Of a stretch of 7,975 nt of DNA, positions 1 through 7,975 are shown piece after piece. The notes under the pieces are model-generated. The model was not told the DNA's origin. It searched no databases and saw only the letters and a program-made list of their open reading frames with translations. A program made the position numbers and the translations under genes. The number at the start of each line of letters is the position of its first letter. Position 1 is the stretch's first letter. The stretch covers positions 1 through 7,975 of the forward strand of contig CAKZKV010000346.1 of assembly GCA_937124505.1 (NCBI GenBank). The letters run 5' to 3'. The DNA is from an uncultured Alphaproteobacteria bacterium. Lineage in GTDB: Bacteria; Pseudomonadota; Alphaproteobacteria; Micavibrionales; Micavibrionaceae.

Positions 1-1
1 A

Positions 2-295
2 GGCATGTATGGCCCCGGACGCTCGAAACATTGGGATTCCAGTGGATTTTCGCTCAGGCCTGATGTCCCTGCGAAAGACCGTTTTCGGGGAACGCCTGCG
101 CCTGTCGGGGGAGCGTATTCGACGCAAAAACGGGTCACCCGTGCGTCATATCGGCGCGGCGACCGTGTTTTTCATGAGAGCTTCGGGAAAGGCGAAGTGA
201 TTAATATAGACGGACGGAAACTGGATATTCAGTTTGACGCGCCGCATGGCCATAAGCGGATTATGGATGCCTTTGTAGAAAAGCTTGAGGATTAG
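2..295 (+). CDS. uvrD: UvrD/PcrA-family DNA helicase, C-terminal end (partial, 5' end outside window)
   Basis: This is the last 97 codons of a gene that starts left of the window; the frame is open to the edge, so the ATG at 5 is internal. UvrD/PcrA are superfamily 1A 3'-5' helicases acting in nucleotide excision and mismatch repair. The visible part is the poorly conserved linker (residues 1-50 counted from the ATG at 5, with an HWDSSGF stretch like that in the tails of alphaproteobacterial UvrD) followed by the C-terminal Tudor-like domain. The domain shows GDRVFHESFGKGEV (residues 52-65), then KLDIQFD, then HKRIMDAFVE near the stop. In Bacillus PcrA this domain binds RNA polymerase. No helicase motifs are visible because they lie upstream. 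The gene converges on the leftward gene at 394-963. Family assignment is firm from the Tudor-domain pattern; uvrD rather than another paralogue is inferred. Confidence 0.85.
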   Translation, partial: GMYGPGRSKHWDSSGFSLRPDVPAKDRFRGTPAPVGGAYSTQKRVTRASYRRGDRVFHESFGKGEVINIDGRKLDIQFDAPHGHKRIMDAFVEKLED

Positions 296-319
296 AACAT
301 TCATCGTTCCTTTTCATGT

Positions 320-385
320 GCGTTTCTTCGTCGCTCACGTACGTTTTGTACGCTTCGCCCCTCGCGCCTGCCTGAAAATAAACGC
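320..385. repeat. palindromic intergenic repeat-like element
   Basis: The 98-bp gap between two convergent genes (296-393) holds a small nested inverted repeat. CGTAC at 338-342 and GTACG at 348-352 form a perfect hairpin around a GTTTT loop. GCGTTT at 320-325 and AAACGC at 380-385 form outer arms. The flanks (CTTCGTCGCTCAC on the left, GCTTCGCCCCTCGCGCC on the right) are GC-rich and differ in texture from the neighbouring genes. The layout resembles short REP-like dispersed elements of bacterial intergenic regions. No T-run follows either arm, so an ordinary intrinsic terminator is not supported, although the position between converging genes would suit a bidirectional transcription end. Only one copy is present here, so its repeat status is inferred. 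Confidence 0.4.
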
Positions 386-393
386 TGTTTGCT

Positions 394-963
394 CTAGGGG
401 GACGGGGCCAACGCCAGTTGCCCGGTTTCGCCTGTACAGTTTATGATTCTGTAATCGTCATCACCACCATCAAGACGACCATCTATCGTTGTTGTGAACT
501 CTACATGATCAATATGATCCGTATCTGGCAGGCCGATGGACAGAAACTGTCCGGGCTGGCTAAGATCCAAACCTCTTGCCGGCATAATAACGAATTTATA
601 GTGATCCTCATACCCGTCAAAGATACCTTTATTGGCGAGATAGGCCTGATCTACTGTTCCCTCTCCATAGGCTTGTTGAAGGGCGGCAGAACCCGGAGAG
701 GCCATTTCCTGTTTTAAAATAAGGGTTTCGCCGTTAAATGTGACAGGACGATCTGTATCAGCTCCGAGATCAATCGTGATCGTGCTGCCTTCCGCATCAC
801 CATAAGGAACGTTAAATGTCAGGACGTTATTCTGAATGGTGCAGGCATGGGAAGCGGAGGGTTCTGCTATGGGGTGCGTACTCTCCGCAAACGCCGTTGT
901 CGCACTGGCCAGAGCGCCGATGAGCGTGGCAGGCAGGGTCAGGGATTTTGCAAAACCAGTCAT
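394..963 (-). CDS. exported protein of unknown function, 189 aa
   Basis: I do not recognise this protein. It has an N-terminal signal peptide: K6, a hydrophobic stretch over about residues 8-23, and an AFA|ES cleavage site after residue 26, so it is probably periplasmic or secreted. The mature part is acidic (GDAEGS, DLGADTD, LPDTDHIDH, DGGDDDY) and has alternating hydrophobic patterns suggesting beta strands (VLTFNVPY, STITIDLG, ETLILKQ, YKFVIMPA, HVEFTTTIDG). It contains only two mature cysteines, C41 near the start and C176 near the end, which could form one disulfide tying the ends of the domain together. No catalytic motif or transmembrane segment is evident. The ATG at 963 is the natural start because the signal peptide begins there; no clear Shine-Dalgarno sequence precedes it. 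It is a single gene, divergent from the NDUFA9-like operon and convergent with uvrD. Confidence 0.8.
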   Translation of the reverse strand: MTGFAKSLTLPATLIGALASATTAFAESTHPIAEPSASHACTIQNNVLTFNVPYGDAEGSTITIDLGADTDRPVTFNGETLILKQEMASPGSAALQQAYGEGTVDQAYLANKGIFDGYEDHYKFVIMPARGLDLSQPGQFLSIGLPDTDHIDHVEFTTTIDGRLDGGDDDYRIINCTGETGQLALAPSP

Positions 964-975
964 TTTTAATATATG
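948..975 (+). promoter_or_regulatory. weak candidate promoter for the NDUFA9-surA-rsmA operon
   Basis: The rightward operon must start transcription in or just before the 63-bp divergent spacer at 964-1026. The best pair I can see is TTGCAA (948-953) and TATATG (970-975) with 16-base spacing, each matching the consensus at 4/6 positions. It overlaps the first codons of the divergent gene, so the two transcripts would interfere. The AT-rich stretch 963-988 is a plausible melting region. This is a low-confidence call. Confidence 0.2.
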
Positions 976-996
976 TAAATAATATTTGTCTTGAAG

Positions 997-1024
997 AGTA
1001 TCACAGGAAGGCCTAGCTTTTCAA
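997..1024 (-). promoter_or_regulatory. candidate sigma-70 promoter for the exported protein gene
   Basis: Read on the minus strand, TTGAAA (1019-1024) is followed after 16 bases by GATACT (997-1002). These match the -35 and -10 consensus at 5/6 and 4/6 positions. Transcription would begin near 990 and give a leader of roughly 27 bases before the ATG at 963. The site is supported by position and consensus match only. Confidence 0.35.
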
Positions 1025-1026
1025 GT

Positions 1027-1977
1027 ATGTCAATTGATAGCAAAACAGCAGTTATTTTTGGTGGAACCGGTTTTGTGGGGCGGCAGGTGGTGCGTGATCT
1101 CGCAAAACTGGGGATGCAGATCAAGGTTGCCACGCGCATCCCTGAAAGCGCTTATTTCCTGAAACCGGCTGGAGCCGTCGGGCAGATTGTTCCTGTGGCT
1201 TGTGATTATACGGAAAGTAGCATCAAGCAGGCGATTGCCGGATGTGATTATGTTGTGAATTGTGTCGGTATTCTTTATGAAAAGCGGAAAGGGGATTTCC
1301 AGAGGGCGCATGTAGATTTCCCAAAAAGAATTGCAACGGTCTGCGCTGAAGAGAATATCAAAAGCTTTGTTCATATTTCTGCTTTGGCTTGCGAACGCGG
1401 AACATCGAAATACGCGCATACCAAACTGGCAGGAGAACAGGAGGTCTTGCAACACTTCCCGAAAGCCGTCATCCTCCGCCCGTCTGTGATTTTCGGGGAA
1501 GATGACCGCTTCTTTAATATGTTTGCGGAGCTGTCGCGTTATGTGCCGTTCCTGCCGCTCATCGGGGGTGGGCATACCAAATTCCAGCCGGTTTATGTCG
1601 GGGATGTTGCACGGGCGGTTGTGACGTCTTTGACCCATAAGGAAGCACAAGGGCACATTTTTGAACTGGCCGGACCGGAAACGGTCAGCTTCAGGGACAT
1701 CTACAAACTTTTGATGACATACACAAAACGGCGGCGTTCTCTGGTGACATTGCCTTATGCGGTTGCCAAACTTGAAGCCGCCTTCCTGCAGCTTATACCG
1801 AATCCGCTTCTGACAACGGATCAGGTTGAAAGCCTGAAAACAGACAATGTGATGAATTCTGATGCTCTGGGGCTGAAAGATCTTGGCATTGAAGCCACGA
1901 TGATGACAATCGTTCTGCCGAAATATCTTGAAAGATATCAGCCCGGCGGAGGGTTTGCATCTCATAAAGCAGCGTGA
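1027..1977 (+). CDS. NDUFA9-like atypical SDR, complex I-associated NAD(P)-binding protein
   Basis: A 316-aa protein of the extended/atypical short-chain dehydrogenase family that includes mitochondrial complex I subunit NDUFA9. The Rossmann dinucleotide-binding loop GGTGFVG is at residues 12-18. VVNCVGILYE (76-85), VHISALA (115-121), a YAHTK pair (Y129, K133), ILRPSVIFGEDDRFFN (149-164) and FQPVYVGDVARAV (187-199) follow in the order typical of the family. NDUFA9 homologues bind NADP(H) structurally and help assemble or stabilise complex I; alphaproteobacteria commonly carry one. I chose the ATG at 1027 because GGTGFVG then sits at the usual distance from the N-terminus and an AGGAAGG lies upstream (1005-1011, a rather long 15-base spacing). 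The frame stays open to a TTG at 991, which would add 12 residues of non-family sequence. It is the first gene of the rightward operon; surA follows 10 bases after its stop. Confidence 0.85.
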   Translation: MSIDSKTAVIFGGTGFVGRQVVRDLAKLGMQIKVATRIPESAYFLKPAGAVGQIVPVACDYTESSIKQAIAGCDYVVNCVGILYEKRKGDFQRAHVDFPKRIATVCAEENIKSFVHISALACERGTSKYAHTKLAGEQEVLQHFPKAVILRPSVIFGEDDRFFNMFAELSRYVPFLPLIGGGHTKFQPVYVGDVARAVVTSLTHKEAQGHIFELAGPETVSFRDIYKLLMTYTKRRRSLVTLPYAVAKLEAAFLQLIPNPLLTTDQVESLKTDNVMNSDALGLKDLGIEATMMTIVLPKYLERYQPGGGFASHKAA

Positions 1978-1987
1978 TATAGACTGA

Positions 1988-2623
1988 ATGATGGTTAGAT
2001 ATTTCTTTCTTATGATTTGTTTTTGCGGATTGAGTGTTTTGCCCGCATCGTCAGCATATTCTATTGAAATGGGAATTTCTCTGGTTGTGAATGACCATAT
2101 GATTTCCGATCTGCAGGTGAAGGAACGGATGAAGCTGATTATGGCGTCTTCAGGTATTCCGAATACGCCGGAAAATCGTCAAAAGTTGTTACCGCAAATT
2201 GAGAATATGCTGATTGATGAAGCCCTGAAACGGCAGGCTGCAGAAGAGGGCGGTATTGATGTAACCCCGCAGGAAATTGAGGAAGGGATTGGCCGCATCG
2301 CCCAGCAGAATAACTTCTCTGTGGAGCAGTTTCAGAATGTTTTAAAAGCTCAGGGGATTCCGCGTAATACCCTTGAGGATCAGGTGCGCAGTGAAATTGC
2401 TTGGGGAAAATATGTGCAAAAAGAACTGCGTCCGCAGGTGAATGTCAGCGATTATGATATCGACGCAGAACTGGAACGCTTGCAGGAAAATCCGAAATTC
2501 AAAAACAATCTTCCAAGCCGTGATCAGGTCTTGAATAAAATCGGTAATGAACGCCTCGGTCGTTTGCAGGCGCGTCACCTGATGGATCTGAAATCCGGCG
2601 CATTTATCGAATTCCGTGGATAA
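1988..2623 (+). CDS. short SurA-type periplasmic chaperone lacking PPIase domains
   Basis: A 211-aa exported protein. Residues 1-23 form a signal peptide (hydrophobic run ending LPASSA, then YSIEMG). Residues 28-165 match the SurA N-terminal chaperone domain: LVVNDHMISDLQVKERMKL, TPENRQKLLPQIENMLIDEALKRQ (from about 60), IDVTPQEIEEGIGRIAQQNN, then QVRSEIAWGKYVQKELRPQVNVSD (132-155). Residues 178-210 resemble the SurA C-terminal segment: RDQVL, an amphipathic helix with ARHLMDLK, and a closing strand AFIEFR. The one or two parvulin domains that normally separate these parts (SurA is usually above 400 aa) are missing, and only about 12 residues (166-177, ENPKFKNNLPS region) join them. In E. coli SurA the N plus C module carries the chaperone activity for outer-membrane proteins, so this form could be functional without isomerase activity. 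It starts 10 bases after the NDUFA9-like gene with no clear ribosome site, and its 3' end overlaps rsmA by 8 bases. Confidence 0.8.
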   Translation: MMVRYFFLMICFCGLSVLPASSAYSIEMGISLVVNDHMISDLQVKERMKLIMASSGIPNTPENRQKLLPQIENMLIDEALKRQAAEEGGIDVTPQEIEEGIGRIAQQNNFSVEQFQNVLKAQGIPRNTLEDQVRSEIAWGKYVQKELRPQVNVSDYDIDAELERLQENPKFKNNLPSRDQVLNKIGNERLGRLQARHLMDLKSGAFIEFRG

Positions 2624-3455
2624 AGCGCTTTCCCAGCTTCCGCCTCTCAGGGACATTATCAACGCGCATGGCCTCAGGGCGGAAAAGTCTCTGGGGCAAA
2701 ATTTTATTCTCGATCAGAATTTGACAGACAAAATCGTCCGCGCTGCCGGACAGATTAGTGATGCGCATGTCTTTGAAATCGGTCCCGGTCCGGGCGGATT
2801 GACCCGCAGCATTTTAAGAGGTGGTGCCAACCATTTAACGGCACTGGAATATGACCCCCGGGCCATAGAGGCGTTGAAAAGTCTGGTTGACGTGGCAGGT
2901 GAAAAACTGACCCTGGTGCAGGTTGATGCATTGACTACAGATTTGACCCGATATGAACCGAATTTGCAGCGCGCGATTATTGCCAACCTGCCTTACAATA
3001 TCGCTACACCTCTTTTAATTAAATGGTTGCGGCAGATCAGGGAAACTCCGTCCTGCTACCGTTCCATGACCCTGATGTTCCAGCGCGAAGTGGCGGAGCG
3101 CATTATCGCGGTGCCAAAATCAAAAGCATATGGGCGTCTTGCTGTGATGGCGCAGTGGTTATGTGAGGCGTCGATTGCATTTGATGTTCCTCCCTCTGCC
3201 TTTGTGCCGCCGCCGAAAGTCACATCTTCGATTGTGCATCTGGTTCCAAAAGCGTTGGAGGGTGAAGTGCCTGATTTTAAAGTGATGGAGGAAATCGTTG
3301 CCGCCGCTTTTAACCAGCGCCGGAAAATGATCCGCTCATCTCTAAAGAAATTCCTGCCAGCTATTACAAAAGCCGGGCTTGATGAAACGCTCCGGGCGGA
3401 AGATTTAAGCGTGAATGACTATATCCTTCTCGCCAAAGCGGTTCAAACCTCTTAA
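2616..3455 (+). CDS. rsmA: 16S rRNA (adenine(1518)-N(6)/adenine(1519)-N(6))-dimethyltransferase RsmA (KsgA)
   Basis: A 279-aa enzyme that dimethylates A1518 and A1519 in helix 45 of 16S rRNA using S-adenosylmethionine, late in small-subunit assembly. The N-terminus carries the family signature LRAEKSLGQNFILD (20-33). The SAM-binding loop is VFEIGPGPGGLT (52-63), the acidic ribose ligand lies in ALEYD (76-80), and the catalytic NLPY motif is at 124-127. AFVPPPKVTSSIVHL and FNQRRKMIRSSLKK mark the C-terminal RNA-binding part. Length is normal for the family. The start is a GTG lying out of frame inside the last codons of the surA-like gene. It is the only credible start: upstream the frame closes at 2589-2591, and no ATG precedes the conserved N-terminus. 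With no ribosome site visible, translation is probably coupled to the upstream gene. Confidence 0.97.
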   Translation: MDKALSQLPPLRDIINAHGLRAEKSLGQNFILDQNLTDKIVRAAGQISDAHVFEIGPGPGGLTRSILRGGANHLTALEYDPRAIEALKSLVDVAGEKLTLVQVDALTTDLTRYEPNLQRAIIANLPYNIATPLLIKWLRQIRETPSCYRSMTLMFQREVAERIIAVPKSKAYGRLAVMAQWLCEASIAFDVPPSAFVPPPKVTSSIVHLVPKALEGEVPDFKVMEEIVAAAFNQRRKMIRSSLKKFLPAITKAGLDETLRAEDLSVNDYILLAKAVQTS

Positions 3456-6400
3456 ACTGGCACTATGATTCTATTAACAGGTGCAGCAGGATTTATCGGG
3501 TTTCACACGGCGCAGGCCTTGTTGGCACGCGGAGAGCAAGTCATTGGGGTTGATAACATCAATGATTATTACGATCCTGTTCTCAAGCACGGCAGATTAA
3601 AACAATTGGACGGGCGGAACGGCTTTACCTTCTACAAGGCAGATATTGCAGATGAGAAGGCCATGAATGACATCATGGAACGCCATGGTGATATTGATCT
3701 GGTGATTCATCTGGCGGCGCAGGCGGGTGTGCGCTATTCCATAGAAAACCCGCAGGCCTATACCTGTTCCAATCTGGACGGACAAATGGTGATGCTTGAA
3801 ATCGCCAGAAAGCTTCAGGAAGCTGGAAAATTAAAGCATTTTGTTTATGCGTCCAGTTCTTCTGTATATGGGGCCAATACGAAACTGCCCTTTTCAACGG
3901 AAGACCCTGTGGAACAGCCGGTTTCTCTGTATGCGGCGACCAAGCGGGCAGGGGAGTTGCTGACGCAGAGCTATGCACATCTATACGGCATTCCCGCAAC
4001 AGGTTTGCGGTTCTTTACGGTTTACGGGCCTTGGGGACGCCCTGATATGGCCTATTTCTCCTTTACCAGAAATATTCTCGAAGGCACGCCGATCAGGATT
4101 TTTAATCAGGGAGATATGCGCCGGGACTTTACATGGATTGATGATATTGTCGCGGGTATTCTGGCCGTGATGAACGCCGTTCCACAAGAAGGAGATGCCT
4201 ATACAATCGGGGGTGCACCGCACCGCCTGTTCAATCTGGGAAATAACCGTTCCGAAAAACTTTTGGATTTTATAGATGTGATTGAGCAAAGCGTTGGGAA
4301 AAAAGCCGTCCGGGAACTCTGTGAGATGGCGCAGGGGGATGTGAAAGAGACCTATGCGGATATTGATCCGGCACGAGAGGTTCTCGGCTATGACCCGAAA
4401 ACGCCGATCTCAGAGGGGATTCCAAAGTTTGTGGAATGGTATCAGGACTGGAAACGCTAAAAGTCGATCAGAAAGCCGCTGGCGATAAACTCCGGGTTGA
4501 GCCATTGATGGTTCCGGTTATGGCCATAGGTCAGGCGCTCTCCTGTGTGTGCGTCTGTCAGACATCCGCCAGCACCTTCCAGAACGGCCTGCGCGGCGGC
4601 GGTATCCCATTCGCAGGTCGGGCCAAAACGAGGGTACAGATCTGCTTTGCCAGCGGCAATAGCGCAGATTTTTAAAGAACTGCCGCGTTTGATCATCTTA
4701 TTGACCTTGAATTTTTCCAGAAAACGGTCAAGTTGTTCGCCGCCGCCGTGGGACTTGCTGGCAATCACGGTGATGCCGTTTGACGGCATGTCCCGCACGG
4801 AAATTTCAGTTTCTTTTCCACTTTCCTCACGCCATTTAAAGGCGGTTCCCGGCCCGTAAGCGCCGTAGAGTTCTCCTATATACGGCGCATAAACGATGCC
4901 AAGAGCGGCGGCTCCCCGGTGGATCAGGGCAATATTGACGGTATATTCGCCGCTGCCGGAGATAAATTCTTTGGTGCCGTCCAGAGGGTCAACCAGCCAG
5001 AAATACTCAGACTCACCGATTTTGTCGCAGGTATTTTCTGCTTTTGCTTCTTCGCCAATAAAGGGAATGTCCGGCAGCACCTCTTTCAGGGCATCTTTGA
5101 TATAAGCCTCCGCTTCCTGATCCGCCAATGTCACAGGGCTGCCGTCCTGTTTGCTGTCATGCAGGCAGCCACTATCGTCAAAGTGCTTCAGCGTGATGTT
5201 TCCGGCCTCTATAGCAATGTGACGCAAGCGGTTGCACAGGGCTTTTGGATGGTCGAGAAGTTTCGAGGACATGAGATTCTCTAAAAAATTAATCAGTGAC
5301 TTTATTTTCGGCGGCCAGAACATTCCTTTCAACGGGAAGTCCGCTGATCAGTTTTTCGCGTAACCTTTTAACATCAACGGTTTCATCGCCTTCCTCAACG
5401 TGATTGAGGGCGCGCTGCCATTGAAATAACGCTTCACGTTTACGGCCAACCTGCCAATAGGCATCTCCCAGATGTTCATTTACAATCGGGTCATAAGGCA
5501 GGTAGGAAATCGCTTTTTCCAGAGGGTCAATGGCATTCTCAAACTGCCCGAGTTTGTATAGAACCCAGCCCAGAGAGTCGCGAATATGACCGTCCATCGG
5601 GCGGCGGGAAACCGCTTTTTCCAGAAATTCCAGAGATTTACTCAGGTTTTCGTTTCGCTCTGCCCAGCCATACGCCAGATAATTGAGGACGAACGGGTCA
5701 TTGGGCCTGTAGGCCAAAGCTTTCATGAAATCAATTTCGGCTTTTTTCCAGTCTCCCAGACGTTCCTGTGCAATGCCGCGCACATAATACAGAAACCAGT
5801 AGTCATCCGGTGTTTCTTTCCCAAGATTGTTCAGGGCGCGGTTGTAGTATTCCACGGCAGAGGCATAATTTTGTGCGCGTCTGAAAATATCACCGACCTG
5901 AACCAGAAGATCTATATGCGGTTTTTTCTCATAGAGTCCTTCCAGCCCTGTGATCGCGTTATCCAGTTGGCCGACACTTTCCTGAATTTCTGCAATTTTT
6001 AACTGGACGTCAGTGGCGTAACGGCTTTGTGGCGAAATTTTTCTGTAATGGCTGACGGCTTCGGAAAAGCGTCCGCTTTCTGTGTAAATTTTAGCCAGTA
6101 AAATATGGCCGTCTTCCAAATCCGGCGCGACACTCAGGCCGATCTGTGTGAAGATGCGAGCGCTATCAGTGCTTTCTTCTGCATACAGGATTTTGGCCAT
6201 GTCTATATAAGCCATCCCAAGCCCTTGTGCGGCAGAAATCTCTTCCAGAAATGGCGGTTTAAGAGCATCTTTTTTCGTTTTGAGATAATCCAGACGGATA
6301 TCAACAGAAGCGCTTGGTTGTGTTTTTGCCAAATCTTCATAAATTTCCTGTGCCGTTTCATATTCTCCCAACACAAGGTAAGCATCTGCCAGTTTTAATG

Positions 6401-7975
6401 ATGGCTCGTTATGGGAAATTTTTCTGACTTTGTTCAGGAATTCCAGACTTTTGGTATCTTCGTTCAGGAAATGCCCTAACAGTGCGGCATGGAAGGCATC
6501 AAGTGATTGGGGTTTGAAATCGGAGATATCAAACTGGCCGAGGTGTGCTTTCGTCCATGCCCGTATCAAAGGAACGGCAAAACGGGACATGCCGCCATCT
6601 TCCATAGCAGCAAGTTCTTGCAGGGATTTCTTGTAATTCTGCTGTGTAACGTCATAAGCGCTCAGGAACAGGGTTGCAAGCGACTCTCCGGGGGACCCGT
6701 CGATGATGTCAGAAGCATATTCAGCGGCCATATCAAGGTCTCCGGCCCCCATGGAGATCACCATCGTCCGGCGTTTCAGGTCTATATTAGCGGGGTCTTT
6801 CCGCGATACAATATCGAAATAGTAATTCGCCGTCTGCCAGTCTTCTTCTGATTGTGCATGCTGTGCAGCGAGATAGTAGCCCGCAAATCCCGGTCTGGGG
6901 CCAAGAAGCTTGAGCGGGATAAATTTATTTTCTACCCGAACAGGCTTATTATTCAGTTCATGCTGTTTGGGAAAAGGAATGTCCGCAGCAAAAACCGCGC
7001 CAGAGGCAAGCAGGGATGTCACTGTCAGTAATTGCAATAGTTTCATTCTTTTTCGCTTCCTTTTTCTAGTTTCCAGACTACATGCTCGTATAATTCGGCC
7101 CTCCGCCCCCTTGTGGAACTGTCCAGACGATATTCTGCGACGGATCTTTTATATCGCATGTCTTACAGTGTACACAATTCTGGGCGTTTATGACGAATTT
7201 TGTCGCGCCTGCTTCCTCGACAAATTCATAAACCGCTGCTGGGCAATAACGTTGCGAGGGGCCGGCATATTGGGGCAAATTGACAGCAACCGGAACAGAG
7301 GCATCTTTAATTTTGAGGTGTGAGGGTTGGTTTTCCTCATGATAGGTATTGGAAAGCTGTACACTGGTCAACCTGTCAAATGTTAAAATGCCATCCGGTT
7401 TGGGATAATCAATTTTTTCCACTTCGCCCGCCGGTTTCAGGGCCGCATGGTCAGGGTGTGCGTGTTGCAGGGTGTAAGGCAATCTCCAGCCGCCAAGGGT
7501 CTGGAATACCGCATTCGCCAGCCCCATCCACAGACCTTTCTGGAAAGCTGGACGGATATTGCGGACTTTATATAACTCTTTGTAAACCCATGATTTTTTG
7601 AAGCGCTCTTCATACTTGGTGAACTGCTCACCGTATTTTGTCTTGTTATCAAGCCGGGAGATCAGGGTATCCGCAGCCAGCATGCCGCTTTTCATGGCCG
7701 TGTGATTGCCTTTGATTTTTGCCACGTTCAGGAACCCGGCGGCATCACCGACCAGTAGACCGCCCGGAAAGGTCAGTTTTGGCAGGGATTGTAAACCGCC
7801 CTCGACCAAGGCTCTTGCGCCATAAGAAATCCGTTTTCCCCCTTCCAGCAGCTGTTTGATCTCAGGATGGGTCTTGAATCGTTGCATTTCCTCATATGGG
7901 GAGAGATAGGGGTTTTGATAGTCCAGCGCGGTGACAAAGCCAATGGAAATCAGATTGTCCATCCAGTGATAAATC

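Overview
The window looks like chromosomal housekeeping DNA from an alphaproteobacterium of moderate GC content. The ETF-ubiquinone oxidoreductase sequence, the large periplasmic TPR protein beside it, the NDUFA9-like dehydrogenase and the RsmA N-terminus all have an alphaproteobacterial character. I cannot name the genus; a Micavibrio-like or Rhodospirillales-like lineage is only a guess. I see no tRNA or rRNA gene, CRISPR array, insertion sequence or phage gene.

Layout, left to right. The 3' end of a UvrD/PcrA-type helicase gene enters from the left edge (+). A 98-bp gap follows, holding a small palindromic repeat-like sequence. Next is a convergent gene (-) for a short exported protein that I do not recognise. 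A 63-bp divergent spacer then leads into a tightly packed rightward operon: an NDUFA9-like SDR protein (complex I assembly/quinone-linked type), a short SurA-type periplasmic chaperone, RsmA (KsgA, 16S rRNA dimethyltransferase) and a UDP-glucuronate 4-epimerase-like enzyme. Gaps in this operon are about 10 bp, or the genes overlap. It meets a leftward operon tail to tail, and the stop codons share bases. The leftward operon reads, in transcription order from the right edge: ETF-QO (3' part only), a 585-aa exported TPR protein, and CysQ.

The genes cover DNA repair (UvrD), respiratory electron transfer (ETF-QO, NDUFA9-like), envelope biogenesis (SurA-like, epimerase, TPR protein), ribosome maturation (RsmA) and PAP recycling in sulfate assimilation (CysQ).

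The most unusual item is the SurA-like protein. It keeps an export signal, the SurA N-terminal chaperone domain and a recognisable SurA C-terminal segment, but the parvulin PPIase domains that normally lie between them are absent and the reading frame is intact. It lies directly before rsmA, where SurA is expected in many Proteobacteria, but the usual neighbours lptD (upstream) and pdxA (between surA and rsmA) are missing. I found no strong evidence of an entirely new multi-gene system.
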